64,000 nt of DNA from Oceanospirillaceae bacterium (GCA_013373085.1 JABXIM010000066.1:1-64000), one strand, 5' to 3'. Shown: positions 1-10,399, numbered from the stretch's first letter. Notes: generated from the sequence alone by a model not told the origin. A program made the numbers and translations.

Positions 1-913
1 CGTGCTTGATGATACCGCCGATGTAGTACAGGGCTTCATCGCTCAGACCGCCGTATCCGTCGCCGGCGAAGATGTTGACGCCGTCCTTGGACATGGACAG
101 GTGCACGTGCATACCGGAACCGTTGTCGCCAACCAGCGGCTTGGGCATGAAGGTTGCAGTCTTGCCGTAGCTGTGGGCAACGTTGTGCACGCAGTACTTC
201 AGGATCTGGACTTCGTCCGCCTTGTTTACCAGAGTGTTGCCGCGCACGCCGATTTCACACTGACCGGCGGTGGCCACTTCGTGGTGGTGAACCTCGATGG
301 TCAGGCCCATGGCTTCCATGGCGTCGCACATGGCGGCGCGCAGGTCGTGCAGGGAATCGATCGGCGGAACCGGGAAGTAGCCGCCCTTGACGCGCGGACG
401 GTGACCGATGTTGCGGCCTTCGAACTGCTTGTTGGACGACCAGGCAGCTTCTTCGGAGCCGATGCTGTAGCCGCAACCGCCGATGTCGGCGTGCCATTCA
501 ACGGAGTCGAATACGAAGAATTCCGGCTCCGGGCCCAGCATGGCGCTGTCGGCGATACCGGTGGACTTCAGGTACTCTTCGGCGCGCTTGGCGACGGAAC
601 GCGGATCACGGTCGTAACCCTGGCCGGTGGACGGCTCAACGATGTCGCAGCGAACGATAACGGTGGCGTCTTCGGCGAACGGATCCAGCACGGACGCGCT
701 GTCGTCCGGCATCAGGATCATGTCGGATTCGTTGATGCCCTTCCAGCCGGCGATGGAGGAACCATCGAACATCTTGCCTTCTTCGAAGAAGTCGTCACCC
801 ATATCGGAAACGGGGATGGTGACGTGCTGCTCTTTACCCTTGGTATCGGTAAAGCGCATGTCGATCCAGCGCGCTTCGCTTTCTTTGATCAGATTCAGAG
901 TTTTCTCTGACAT
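1..913 (-). CDS. glnA: Glutamine synthetase type I, N-terminal 304 residues (C-terminus beyond window)
   Basis: Makes glutamine from glutamate, ammonium and ATP in the cytoplasm; the central enzyme of ammonium assimilation. The minus-strand frame from ATG at 911-913 reads [20 protein letters not shown] and continues with GS landmarks: the beta-grasp segment ([16 protein letters not shown]), the metal-binding [10 protein letters not shown] stretch, [16 protein letters not shown] and the NGSGMHVH segment of the ATP/glutamate site. The GS-I family is about 468 residues, so roughly a third is missing past position 1, including the adenylylation tyrosine loop. A GGAG ribosome-binding site lies just upstream of the start. 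A sigma-54 promoter and an NtrC site upstream predict induction by nitrogen limitation. Confidence 0.97.
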   Translation of the reverse strand, partial: MSEKTLNLIKESEARWIDMRFTDTKGKEQHVTIPVSDMGDDFFEEGKMFDGSSIAGWKGINESDMILMPDDSASVLDPFAEDATVIVRCDIVEPSTGQGYDRDPRSVAKRAEEYLKSTGIADSAMLGPEPEFFVFDSVEWHADIGGCGYSIGSEEAAWSSNKQFEGRNIGHRPRVKGGYFPVPPIDSLHDLRAAMCDAMEAMGLTIEVHHHEVATAGQCEIGVRGNTLVNKADEVQILKYCVHNVAHSYGKTATFMPKPLVGDNGSGMHVHLSMSKDGVNIFAGDGYGGLSDEALYYIGGIIKH

Positions 914-1001
914 TTGCCTTTCTCCACTCTGTTGAAACTGTCAGACCGGTGGTTCTGCAGTACTTTTAAAACGACGTAAATCTCTATGGCCGTACCTAGA
1001 A

Positions 1002-1016
1002 GCAATCCCCGTGCCA
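1002..1016 (-). promoter_or_regulatory. Sigma-54 promoter of glnA
   Basis: Read on the minus strand the site is TGGCACGGGGATTGCT, a full match to the sigma-54 -24/-12 consensus TGGCAC-N5-TTGC with the invariant GG and GC dinucleotides. It lies about 90 bases upstream of the glnA start, leaving a leader of roughly 75 bases. Sigma-54 promoters of glnA are normally activated by phosphorylated NtrC. Confidence 0.9.
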
Positions 1017-1109
1017 GGACGTAAAAATACCTAACTGCCTGATTTCAGGACATCACGAGCGTACAGAGAGCCACTCCTGCGCACCACCACAGAGCAGCAA
1101 GCAAACACT

Positions 1110-1126
1110 TGCACCATTAAGGTGCA
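1110..1126. promoter_or_regulatory. NtrC-type enhancer site
   Basis: TGCACCATTAAGGTGCA is a perfect 6-base inverted repeat around ATTAA and matches the NtrC binding pattern GCAC-N7-GTGC. It lies about 100 bases upstream of the glnA sigma-54 promoter, a normal enhancer distance. A weaker half-site (GCACCACCACAGAGC, 1081-1095) lies one turn-multiple closer, centred about 30 bases away. Confidence 0.85.
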
Positions 1127-1301
1127 CACATTGACGATGTGCCGCCGATGTGCCGCTATGCCTGCGCCGCTCGCTCCATCATACTGCAACGCTTCCGAGA
1201 CTGTCTGCCACAAAAAAGGGCTACCGGTCTTTAATTTCGTGCATGGACACAGTCAGGTCGTTCCTGGTCAATCACTGATCGCTTGTCGGGCCAGGGTCCC
1301 G

Positions 1302-1307
1302 TATAAT
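1302..1307 (+). promoter_or_regulatory. Probable -10 box of typA promoter
   Basis: A perfect TATAAT lies 34 bases before the typA GTG start. No good -35 hexamer is seen at 17 bases; TTGTCG at 1283 is too close (13-base spacer). The assignment rests on the -10 alone. Confidence 0.45.
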
Positions 1308-1341
1308 GCCGCCTTTGCGATTTTTCTTAAGGTAGACACTG

Positions 1342-3150
<1,809 letters not shown>

Positions 3151-3215
3151 GTCGCAGCTATCCTGTCCCCTGCCCTGTTCATCCGGGCAGGCTCAGGTCC
3201 GGAGTTTCCCTGATT

Positions 3216-3252
3216 AAAAGCCGGAGTGTCGAAAGACACTCCGGCTTTTTTT
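3216..3252 (+). terminator. Rho-independent terminator of typA
   Basis: A perfect stem AAAGCCGGAGTGTC with a GAAA tetraloop and matching GACACTCCGGCTTT arm, ending in seven T residues. It lies 65 bases after the typA stop. Confidence 0.93.
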
Positions 3253-3400
3253 GGCCTACGCCTGGAGCAGCGGTCTGGCAGCCTGGTCGCCTATGCTGAT
3301 ACAGAGTTCATCGTGGCGCCTTGATCCGGCCCCGCGAAACATGCGTATCTAGCCCAACGCTCGCCGGACCCGTCCGCAACGAGCAGAACCGGAGCCTTTC

Positions 3401-4378
3401 ATGTATTGGATGATCGGCCTGCTTTCCGCGCTTGGCGTACTGGCACTGTTCAGCCAGCAAATCGCCAGTCGCACCGAACAGCAGTTTGCGCCGACCGGCG
3501 CCTTCGTCGAGGTCGACGGTTTGCGCATGCATTACCGCGAGGCCGGCACCGGCCAGGTGGTTGTGCTCATTCATGGCGCCAGCACCAGTCTCCTCGACTT
3601 CAGTGCCAGCATTTTCACCCCTCTCAGCCGCAACCACCGCGTGATCGCCATCGACCGACCGGGCCATGGATACAGCGACAGACCCGCCGGCCCTTGGCCC
3701 GACCCGGCCCGCCAGGCCGAGCTGATACGCCGGGTACTCGAAAAGCTGGATGCCAAAGACCCGATTCTGGTTGGCCACTCCTGGAGCGGATCGGTCGTGC
3801 TGGCCTATCTGCTGGTCTACCCCGGCGAAGCCCCGGCCGGCGTGTTGCTGGCCGGAGCCACCCACCCCTGGACCGGTGGTGTGGCCTGGTACAACGCGCT
3901 TGCTGGCATCCCGGTCCTCGGTGAGCTGTTCGCCCATACACTGGTCTATCCGGCGGGTATGCTGGCGCTGAACAGGGCCGTGGCCGAGGTATTCGCGCCC
4001 AACAGAGTACCTGATGACTACACAGCGGCCACCGCTGTCAGGCTCTCCCTGCGTCCAAACAGCTTTCGCGCCAACGCCGAGGATATTCGAGGGCTCAGCG
4101 ACTTTCTCGCCCTTCAGAGTCAGCGCTACGGCGAAATCGAGCAGCCGTTACTGCTGCTGACCGGCAGCGAAGACACCATCGTTCCGGCCTGGAATCACAG
4201 CGACCGGTTGTTTGCTCAAGCGCCGAATGCCGAACGACTCGAGCTGGAGGGCACCGGACATGCGCTGCATCATACGCATCCGGACAGGGTTGTGGCGCTG
4301 ATCGAGGCATTTGCGGCTCGGGCACAGAACGGCAATCGCCCAGTCGATACGTCAGCGGACGTATCGAACGTCAACTAA
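3401..4378 (+). CDS. Alpha/beta hydrolase, membrane-anchored
   Basis: A 325-residue alpha/beta-hydrolase-fold protein. An N-terminal hydrophobic segment (residues 2-19) precedes the soluble domain, so it is probably anchored in or exported across the inner membrane. The oxyanion HG motif is in VVVLIHGAST, the nucleophile elbow is GHSWSG (serine near residue 127), and the remaining catalytic residues are probably the Asp in LLTGSEDTIVP and the His in GTGHALHH. The substrate cannot be told; epoxide hydrolases, haloperoxidases and esterases share this layout. It appears to be a single-gene unit. Confidence 0.85.
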   Translation: MYWMIGLLSALGVLALFSQQIASRTEQQFAPTGAFVEVDGLRMHYREAGTGQVVVLIHGASTSLLDFSASIFTPLSRNHRVIAIDRPGHGYSDRPAGPWPDPARQAELIRRVLEKLDAKDPILVGHSWSGSVVLAYLLVYPGEAPAGVLLAGATHPWTGGVAWYNALAGIPVLGELFAHTLVYPAGMLALNRAVAEVFAPNRVPDDYTAATAVRLSLRPNSFRANAEDIRGLSDFLALQSQRYGEIEQPLLLLTGSEDTIVPAWNHSDRLFAQAPNAERLELEGTGHALHHTHPDRVVALIEAFAARAQNGNRPVDTSADVSNVN

Positions 4379-4575
4379 GCAGCCACGCCTCTTGGCAGCA
4401 GCTATCCGGCCCGCACATCCACAGGTAACGACATAAACAAGCCGAAAAATTGTCGCCAGCAGCGTATTCCATCCCGGAACCCCGATCGCAATTACAGGGC
4501 CCGGATTTTGCTTGTATTCAACAGTCGCCGCCGAAATCCGCCGGTGCCGCCCCGTAACGCGACCGGACCCCTAAC

Positions 4576-6159
4576 ATGCAGCAAAAGCTTCTCCATCGTA
4601 TCAGCCCGATTCTGCTGGCCATCAGTGCTTACGCCGTCAGTCTCAACCTGTTCTTCGTGCTGCTGCCGATCCGCATGAGCGAACAGGGCATCAGCACGAC
4701 GCATATCGGCCTGGCGATGAGCATGTACCCCGCCGGCGCGATTCTGGCGGGACTGTTTGGCTCGCGGGCCGTGCACCGGGTTGGGCATATCCGTGCCTTC
4801 GCCAGCATGGCCGCGACCCTGGCGGTCATCGCCGTCGGCCACAGTTACGTCGATAGCGTCTGGCTCACCGGACTGCTGCGGATGCTCGCCGGTTTCTGTT
4901 TCGTCACCGGCTTCATCACCCTGGAAAGCTGGCTCAACGTACTCAGCGACAGCAGCAATCGTGGCCAGATATTCAGTATCTACCAGATCTGCATCGCCCT
5001 CGGTTTCGGCAGCGCCCCCTTCCTGCTCAACCTCTCGGTCGACAGCGATCCCCGGCTGTTCGGGCTGATCAGCCTGTTCCTGTCGCTGTCGCTGATTATC
5101 ATGGCGATGAGCCGGATACCGGTGCCTGAAGTGACCGAGCGGGCCCGGCCGATGTCGCCGAAACGGCTCTGGCACTACTCCCCTTCCGGCACCCTTTCGT
5201 CCTTCTGCGCCGGACTGATCAGCGCCGCCAGCGTGTCGCTGATCTCTCTGTACGCTTACGAGCGCGGTTTCAGCGGCATCTGGCTGGCGCTGATTCTCGG
5301 CTCATACCAGCTTGGCGGGCTACTGACCCAGTACCCCACCGGCTGGCTCGCGGACCGTTTCGACAAGCGCACCGTCGCCGCCGGCCTGATGGTGCTCGGT
5401 GTCGCCAGCAACCTGCTGATCGTGCTCGACTACTTTCACGCCCTCCCGGTGCCGCTGCTGGTGGCCCTGTTCCTGGTGTCCGGCGGCTCGGGCGTCGCCC
5501 TGTTCCCGCTGGCCGTGACCCAGGTCTTCGACCATATCGATATAAAGGAAGCGATGCCGGCCACCAGCACGCTGCAGATCCTGCTCGGTCTCGGCGGCGT
5601 GCTGGGCCCGGTGATCGCCGGTTTCCTGATGAGCCGGTTCGAGATCATCTGGCTCTACTACTACCTGATCGCGGTGCATGCCGCGGTCGTCATCTTCCTG
5701 CTGATTCGCAGGCTGTTCATCCGCACCGAGCGTCTGGCCGCCAGCGGCCCGTACCAGGTGACTACCCAGCAGAGCTCGCTAGGCGCCTCCCAGCTCGACC
5801 CCCGCATGGACTACAGCCTGGCCGAAATCAACGATCCGGCTCTGAAGCTGCTGCTGGTCGCCCTGCGCCAGCACCCCGACGATCCGGCCGAACTGATCCG
5901 CACCGCGCTCGACAGCGCCGCGCTGGCGCCGACCGACGTCGCCACCCAAATGGTGCTGACGCTGCCGAAACAGTCCGGCACGTTGATGAAACTGCTGGTT
6001 GAGCTGTACCCGGAACAGCGTCTCGAAATCACCCGCTCCCTGCACGAGCTGTTCGCGCTGCACAAGGCTCGCATCAACAACCTGATCGAAGAAGGCCTGC
6101 TCGCCGGCGCCAGTGAAAGCGAAGCCCGGGCGATACGGGATCTGATCAGGGCAAGCTAG
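4576..6159 (+). CDS. MFS transporter with C-terminal cytoplasmic tail
   Basis: A 527-residue major facilitator protein. Residues 1 to about 380 hold around twelve hydrophobic segments with a GSRAVHRVGH loop after TM2 and a second-half counterpart, YPTGWLADRFDKRTVAAG. The YcaD-like subgroup is the nearest that I recognise. The last 140 residues are hydrophilic and rich in Ala, Leu and charged residues, an unusual cytoplasmic extension. The substrate is unknown. The stop codon TAG is formed by a TA dinucleotide plus the first G of the inverted-repeat element that follows. Without that element the frame would run on for about 22 codons, so the C-terminus was probably altered by the insertion. 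Confidence 0.85.
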   Translation: MQQKLLHRISPILLAISAYAVSLNLFFVLLPIRMSEQGISTTHIGLAMSMYPAGAILAGLFGSRAVHRVGHIRAFASMAATLAVIAVGHSYVDSVWLTGLLRMLAGFCFVTGFITLESWLNVLSDSSNRGQIFSIYQICIALGFGSAPFLLNLSVDSDPRLFGLISLFLSLSLIIMAMSRIPVPEVTERARPMSPKRLWHYSPSGTLSSFCAGLISAASVSLISLYAYERGFSGIWLALILGSYQLGGLLTQYPTGWLADRFDKRTVAAGLMVLGVASNLLIVLDYFHALPVPLLVALFLVSGGSGVALFPLAVTQVFDHIDIKEAMPATSTLQILLGLGGVLGPVIAGFLMSRFEIIWLYYYLIAVHAAVVIFLLIRRLFIRTERLAASGPYQVTTQQSSLGASQLDPRMDYSLAEINDPALKLLLVALRQHPDDPAELIRTALDSAALAPTDVATQMVLTLPKQSGTLMKLLVELYPEQRLEITRSLHELFALHKARINNLIEEGLLAGASESEARAIRDLIRAS

Positions 6160-6456
6160 GGAACCTATGAATAAGTCCTAATGTGGCTCTGGCTTTCAGC
6201 GCGAGCCGGAATCGCGGCGCAGTTTCGAAGGCATGCCGGGGCCTGTCGAGAAGGTGCAACAAAGAGTCTGGTTCGCGCTGAAAGCCCCGTAGGGCGGGCC
6301 CTGAAGCATACGTTTGCGTTGTTGCAGCGTTTGGCAAGGACTAAGGCCAAAGTGCCCTTCAGGGTATTGCCTGCACTCTGCGTCGGAATGCCGCACCACT
6401 GCAACCGCACGCTTCAGGATCCGCAGAGCTCAACTGGGACTTGTTCATAGGTTCCC
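6159..6456. mobile_element. MITE-like inverted-repeat element (298 bp, TA target duplication)
   Basis: The ends are GGGAACCTATGAATAAGTCC and GGACTTGTTCATAGGTTCCC, terminal inverted repeats with two mismatches over 20 bases. A TA lies immediately outside each end (6157-6158 and 6457-6458), consistent with a 2-base target duplication. Inside are two more inverted-repeat pairs: GGCTTTCAGCGCGA/TCGCGCTGAAAGCC and CTGAAGC...TTGCAG/CTGCAACC...GCTTCAG. No transposase frame is present. A decayed copy of one end lies at 42624-42673. The size, terminal repeats and TA duplication are those of a MITE, most likely mobilised by an IS5- or IS630-type transposase elsewhere (inference). Confidence 0.8.
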
Positions 6457-6740
6457 TACTATCCTTTATCCGTTGCCCTCTGGACAAAGGATCTGACAAT
6501 GCCGCGGTTTCGAGTTGGGTGTTAGCCGGCGCAGGTCTCGTTGCCGCTCACGATGGCCGGTTGCGAGCAGGAGGCGGCCCTGCTGGTACCGGTGTTCTAT
6601 TTCGTGCTCCAGACGCTGCGGGACAAGGTCAAGCGCAAGGCGGTCCAGCAAAGCTGAGCCCGGAGTCGGGACGTGCGACCGACACGGCCGCGCCCTATAC
6701 TCAGGTTTTTACCTCAGTTCGAAACTCCAAGGACGTCGTC

Positions 6741-7691
6741 ATGCGTACGCTGTATCCGGACCTGCCTCCCCGTCGCGAATACCGGCTTCAGGTCGATGAC
6801 ATTCACACTCTTTATGTCGAGGAGAGCGGCAACCCCAACGGCATTCCGGTGCTCTTCGTCCACGGCGGCCCCGGTGGCGGTTGCAGCGCCGCGCACCGCG
6901 GCTTCTTCGACCCGAACAAATACCGCATCATCCTCTTCGACCAGCGCGGTTGCGGGCGCTCGACGCCGCACGCCTCACTGGCGGCCAACACCACCTGGCA
7001 CCTGGTCGCCGACATGGAACGGATTCGCATTCATCTGGGCATCGACCACTGGCTGCTGTTCGGCGGCTCCTGGGGCTCGACCCTGAGTCTGGTCTACGCC
7101 CAGACTCATCCGGACCGGGTCAGCGGCCTGATCCTGCGCGGCATCTTCCTCTGTCGCGACCAGGACCTGCACTGGTTCTACCAACGTGGCGCCAGCGCCC
7201 TCTTCCCCGACTACTGGCAGGATTTTCTGCAGCCGATTCCCGAGGCTGAGCGCGACGACCTGCTCGCCGCCTATCACCGCCGGCTGACGTCGGACAACGA
7301 GATCGCCCGGATGAGCGCAGCCAAGGCCTGGTCGATCTGGGAAGGTCGCTGTTCGACGCTGGACCCCAACCATCAAGTGGTCGACCACTTCGGCGATCCC
7401 CACGTGGCGCTGGCGATGGCGCGCATCGAGACCCATTACTTCGTCAACAAGGCCTTTCTCGAACCCGACCAGATACTGCGCGACGCCCACCTGATCCGCG
7501 GCATCCCGACGATGATCGTCCAGGGCCGCTACGATGTCATCTGTCCGGTCGAGCAGGCCCATGCGCTGCATCAGTCCCTGCCCCAGTCGGAGCTGCATAT
7601 CGTGCGCGATGCCGGCCACTCCGGCTTCGAGCCCGGCATCATCAGCAACCTGGTCGAAGCCACTGACCATTTCGCCCGCAGCCGGGCGTAA
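6741..7691 (+). CDS. pip: Proline iminopeptidase
   Basis: Removes N-terminal proline from peptides (family S33, alpha/beta hydrolase fold), cytoplasmic. The start is ATG 6741 (MRTLYPDLPPRREYRLQVDD), giving 316 residues, the usual length. Motifs: FVHGGPGGGCS (oxyanion hole), DQRGCGRSTPHA, GGSWGSTLSLVYAQTHP with the catalytic serine, GRYDVICP with the likely aspartate and DAGHSGFEPG with the likely histidine. The frame is open further upstream to 6441, but that part lies in the repeat element and is not coding. The gene lies upstream of dtd with a REP pair between them. Confidence 0.95.
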   Translation: MRTLYPDLPPRREYRLQVDDIHTLYVEESGNPNGIPVLFVHGGPGGGCSAAHRGFFDPNKYRIILFDQRGCGRSTPHASLAANTTWHLVADMERIRIHLGIDHWLLFGGSWGSTLSLVYAQTHPDRVSGLILRGIFLCRDQDLHWFYQRGASALFPDYWQDFLQPIPEAERDDLLAAYHRRLTSDNEIARMSAAKAWSIWEGRCSTLDPNHQVVDHFGDPHVALAMARIETHYFVNKAFLEPDQILRDAHLIRGIPTMIVQGRYDVICPVEQAHALHQSLPQSELHIVRDAGHSGFEPGIISNLVEATDHFARSRA

Positions 7692-7702
7692 TCTTTCGCC
7701 TC

Positions 7703-7772
7703 TGTGGGAGCGGCGCCCCGCTGCGAACAGGCTCACCACCCGAGACATTCGCAGCGAGGCGCCGCTCCCACC
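7703..7772. repeat. REP pair (REPIN-like)
   Basis: GTGGGAGCGGCGCC and CGCTGCGAA are mirrored by TTCGCAGCG and GGCGCCGCTCCCAC around a short loop. This is the arrangement of paired REP sequences seen in pseudomonads. A related pair is at 33203-33296 and a decayed one near 51600-51660. Confidence 0.75.
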
Positions 7773-7838
7773 CACCGTTCGACTTGATCGGATGATTTGA
7801 GCGGCAGTACCATCCGGGCTTTTTGGGGAACCGAATCA

Positions 7839-8276
7839 ATGAAAGCACTGATACAACGCGTGCGTGAGGCCCGGGTCGAGGTCGACGGTGAAACCACCGG
7901 CGAAATCGGTGCCGGTATCCTGCTGTTGCTCGGCGTCGAGAGGGGCGACGACGAAGCCGACGCCGACAAGCTGCTGAAAAAGGTGCTGGGATACCGCATC
8001 TTCGCCGACGCCGACGACAAGATGAACCTCAACCTGCAGCAGGCCGGGGGTGGCTTGCTGGTCGTATCGCAGTTCACCCTCGTCGCCGACACGCGCAAGG
8101 GGCTGCGCCCGAGCTTCTCGTCCGGCGCCAGTCCCGAACAGGGCGAACGGCTATACGAATACTTCGTCGCCCGTGCCCGCGAACTGCACCACCCGGTCGC
8201 CACCGGCCGCTTCGGCGCCAATATGCAGGTATCGCTGACCAATGACGGGCCGGTGACTTTCCTGCTGGAGTCATAA
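7839..8276 (+). CDS. dtd: D-aminoacyl-tRNA deacylase
   Basis: Hydrolyses the ester bond of mischarged D-aminoacyl-tRNA (notably D-Tyr), a proofreading step. The 145 residues match the family. The start is ATG 7839 ([18 protein letters not shown]); the frame is open to 7797, but the conserved N-terminus is MKALIQRV. Catalytic signatures are visible: [10 protein letters not shown] (SQxTL motif) and TNDGPVTF (the NxGP cross-strand motif). Confidence 0.97.
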   Translation: MKALIQRVREARVEVDGETTGEIGAGILLLLGVERGDDEADADKLLKKVLGYRIFADADDKMNLNLQQAGGGLLVVSQFTLVADTRKGLRPSFSSGASPEQGERLYEYFVARARELHHPVATGRFGANMQVSLTNDGPVTFLLES

Positions 8277-8278
8277 AG

Positions 8279-8396
8279 GTAGGATGGCGCGAGCCGCCAT
8301 CGCAACGTTGTTGCAGAACTACAGGCTATTTGTGGCGGCCCAATCAACGGGGTGGCCGTTACAGCGGCTACGGATGCATAGCGGCCATATCCTACC
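8279..8396. repeat. Palindromic intergenic repeat overlapping a stop codon
   Basis: GTAGGATGGCGCGAGCCGCC at the left is mirrored by GCGGCCATATCCTACC at the right, with a second internal pair (GCGGCC). It fills the gap between the convergent dtd and cupin genes, and the cupin gene's TAG stop (8392-8394) is part of its GTAGGAT end. Confidence 0.6.
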
Positions 8397-9069
8397 CGGC
8401 CGTCAGGCCACCGAGACCGTTTTCCTTGATGTAGAGCACGCAGCCATCGCGGCTCGCGGGCCTGTGGCTGGCGCCGGCCGGCAGTCGCAGCCAGTCGTAA
8501 CGACCGTACTCGGCCTGTTCGTCGTTGAAGCTTCCCTCCAGCACCAAAACCTCGACACCACCCGGATAGGCGCGTGGTTCCGGCAGGGTACCGGGCGCCC
8601 AGCGCTCCAGCCGCATGGTTTCCGGGTAGCCATCGTCGCGGTACAGCCACTTGAGCTCGACACCGGGCAGGGTTCCGGTCTGCCAATCCATGGCACCGGT
8701 ATCCAGTGCCCACTGACGCCGACTGCCCGGATATTGGCGCAGCTTGACGAACAACAGACAGCCAGGCTCCGAGGACGGAGCATGTTCGAAGCCTTCGGGA
8801 TTCAGCAGGTAGCTTCCCGCCGGCCAATCGCCACCGGCATCCGAAAACAGTCCCTCCAGTACCAGAATTTCCTCGCCTCCGGGATGGGGGTGGGGCGGGA
8901 AAACGGCGCCGGGGGGATAGCGTACCAACGACGTGACTTCGCCGCCCTCGGGCGTACCGACCAGATGCAGGCGCTTGCGCAACACCTCGCCGCCGGGACT
9001 GGGTACCCAATCCATCTCGTCACTGCACAGATGCACCCGACGGGACAGATCGCCGTTGACTGCTATCAT
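8392..9069 (-). CDS. ChrR-like tandem cupin protein
   Basis: A 225-residue protein with two successive cupin folds. The first holds PPGAVFPPHPHPGGEEILVLEG, a metal-binding His/Glu set (HPHPGGEE) as in the ChrR C-terminal domain; the second (WAPGTLPEPRAYPGGVEVLVLEG) has lost the histidines and is probably structural. There is no N-terminal anti-sigma zinc domain, so this is not a classical ChrR anti-sigma factor but belongs to the stand-alone 'anti-ECFsigma factor ChrR' cupin group. The start at ATG 9067-9069 is chosen because AGGAGGTG (9076-9083) lies at ideal spacing; the frame is open to 9120. It diverges from yjdF with a 36-base gap. Confidence 0.8.
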   Translation of the reverse strand: MIAVNGDLSRRVHLCSDEMDWVPSPGGEVLRKRLHLVGTPEGGEVTSLVRYPPGAVFPPHPHPGGEEILVLEGLFSDAGGDWPAGSYLLNPEGFEHAPSSEPGCLLFVKLRQYPGSRRQWALDTGAMDWQTGTLPGVELKWLYRDDGYPETMRLERWAPGTLPEPRAYPGGVEVLVLEGSFNDEQAEYGRYDWLRLPAGASHRPASRDGCVLYIKENGLGGLTAG

Positions 9070-9105
9070 GGTGAACACCTCCTGGGCTTTTGCAGGGAAC
9101 CGCGC

Positions 9106-9753
9106 ATGGTCCGCCCCCATGTCAAACTGTTATCCCCGGCCGCGCTGTTGTGGCTGGCATTGTTCGCGCTGGTACTGCTCTGGTCCGCCATTGCCCCGAA
9201 GGACCGGCTGACCTGGTGGCTGGAGGTCCTGCCGGCGCTGGCGGCGCTGCTGCTGCTGGCGGTGACGCGAACACGTTTTCCGCTGACGCCGCTCTGCTAC
9301 GGCCTGATCCTGTTCCATTGTTTCATCCTGATGATCGGCGGTCACTATACCTATGCCGAGGTGCCGTTATTCGACCGACTGTCGGACTGGCTCGACTGGA
9401 ACCGCAACAACTACGACAAGGTTGGACACTTCGCACAGGGGTTTGTCCCCGCTATCGCAGCCCGGGAAGTGCTGGTGCGGCTGCAGGTCGTCAACGGCAA
9501 ACTCTGGCGTGATCTCTTCGTGGTCAGCGTCTGCCTGGCGGTCAGCGCCTTTTACGAGCTGATCGAATGGTGGGTCGCACTGCTCAGCGAAACCGCCGCC
9601 GACGCCTTCCTCGGCACCCAGGGCTATGTCTGGGACACCCAGTCCGATATGCTGCTGGCGCTGATCGGCGCCATCTGCGCGCTGCTATTCCTGTCCCGGG
9701 AGCATGACCGCCAGATCGCACGGCTTGCGGCAGTCCCCCGTAGGGTGGAATGA
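9106..9753 (+). CDS. yjdF: YjdF/DUF2238 inner-membrane protein
   Basis: A 215-residue membrane protein with six or so hydrophobic segments. It has the family's conserved stretch YDKVGHFAQGFVPAIAARE (Asp, Lys, His in the membrane), FYELIEWWVAL and FLGTQGYVWDTQSDM. The start is ATG 9106; the longer open frame from 8284 is antisense to the cupin gene and not coding. The function of the family is unknown. The stop TGA (9751-9753) lies inside a palindromic repeat (9740-9770), so the last residues RRVE derive from it. Confidence 0.88.
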   Translation: MVRPHVKLLSPAALLWLALFALVLLWSAIAPKDRLTWWLEVLPALAALLLLAVTRTRFPLTPLCYGLILFHCFILMIGGHYTYAEVPLFDRLSDWLDWNRNNYDKVGHFAQGFVPAIAAREVLVRLQVVNGKLWRDLFVVSVCLAVSAFYELIEWWVALLSETAADAFLGTQGYVWDTQSDMLLALIGAICALLFLSREHDRQIARLAAVPRRVE

Positions 9754-9834
9754 GTGCAACGAATTCCACCAGCGGATGTATCGGTACGGGGAATCCGCGA
9801 GAACGGTGGAATGAGCCGGCGAATTCCACCCTAC
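9740..9834. repeat. Two short palindromic repeats (GTAGGGTGGAAT type)
   Basis: Copy 1 (9740-9770) reads GTAGGGTGGAATGAG...GAATTCCACC; copy 2 (9805-9834) reads GGTGGAATGAGCC...GGCGAATTCCACCCTAC, the same unit in the opposite order. Each folds into a hairpin. Together they make a BIME-like pair downstream of yjdF. Confidence 0.7.
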
Positions 9835-9869
9835 AGGCCTGCCGTATTCAACGGCTTGCGCATAACTCG

Positions 9870-9914
9870 CGCATCCCACATGCCAGCATATCGATCGTTT
9901 TGCAGATCGATTGG
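9870..9914 (+). repeat. 46-bp dispersed repeat, copy C
   Basis: CGCATCCCACATGCCAGCAT then ATCGATCGTTTTGCAGATCGATTGG. It shares the core ATATCGAYCG-TTGCAGATCGATTGG with copies at 17048-17093 (minus) and 25730-25775 (plus). This is the most diverged copy in its first 20 bases. Confidence 0.65.
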
Positions 9915-9934
9915 TCTCGGCTGGCAGAGCGGCT

Positions 9935-9971
9935 GTTGGGTTACGTGCCTTCGGCACTAGACCCAACCTAC
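9935..9971. repeat. Palindromic repeat (GTTGGGT type) at the DUF3465 stop
   Basis: GTTGGGTTACGTGCC-TTC-GGCACTAGACCCAAC forms a near-perfect hairpin. The DUF3465 TAG stop (9968-9970) is within its GTAGGTTGGGT edge. Related hairpins are at 50266-50297 and 52639-52726. Confidence 0.65.
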
Positions 9972-10399
9972 TGATACGTGCGACCGTTGTGGCGCAGCCA
10001 GCCACCGGGATGCCGGCCCCGGGGATCGTGGTGCGTCCAGTGCAGCACACCGCCCTTGGCATTCCACTCGTACTCACCGTAGAACTCGACCCGATCGCCC
10101 GGGCGCAGGCCGTCGATCCGCGGCGCCAGGTCGATATTGTGCGCCACCAGCAGGGTCTGACCCGTGCCAAGTTCGAGGATAAATCGCTGGTGTCGGCTAC
10201 CGTCCAGGTCATCCGGCAACACCTTCAGGACCCGACCTTCGCCCTGCACCTGCAGATCGCTGCGCCGGGCACTGAAGGCCTCGGCCAGAATCGCATCGGC
10301 TTCGCTCTGCGCCACCAGAGGGGGCGCCTGCAGCGGGGCCTGTTGCAGGAAACCGACAAACCCCAGCACAAGCAGGGCCGCGAGCAGCAGTTTTTTCAT
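9968..10399 (-). CDS. DUF3465 family exported protein
   Basis: A 143-residue protein with a signal peptide (MKKLLLAALLVLGFVGFLQQ) and a small OB-like domain typical of DUF3465: EGRVLKVLPDDLDGSRHQRFIL, LLVAHNIDLAPRI, GDRVEFYGEYEWN and the C-terminal GGVLHWTHHDPRGRHPGGWL signature. It is predicted to act in the periplasm; its function is unknown. The start at ATG 10397-10399 is chosen because GGAGGC (10403-10408) precedes it; the open frame extends to 10462. Confidence 0.85.
   Translation of the reverse strand: MKKLLLAALLVLGFVGFLQQAPLQAPPLVAQSEADAILAEAFSARRSDLQVQGEGRVLKVLPDDLDGSRHQRFILELGTGQTLLVAHNIDLAPRIDGLRPGDRVEFYGEYEWNAKGGVLHWTHHDPRGRHPGGWLRHNGRTYQ

Noticed and set aside
6553-6657. 34-codon frame MAGCEQEAALLVPVFYFVLQ (plus strand)
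   Set aside because: Plausible codon use and hydrophobic middle, but no ribosome-binding site and no family; could be a relic of the DNA interrupted by the element.
6441-6740. 100-codon upstream extension of pip
   Set aside because: It begins inside the MITE-like element; the proline iminopeptidase family starts at the MRTLYPDLPP methionine (6741).
9740-9971. CRISPR array downstream of yjdF
   Set aside because: The repeats are of different types and orientations with irregular spacing; they are palindromic REP-like units, not a regular repeat-spacer array.
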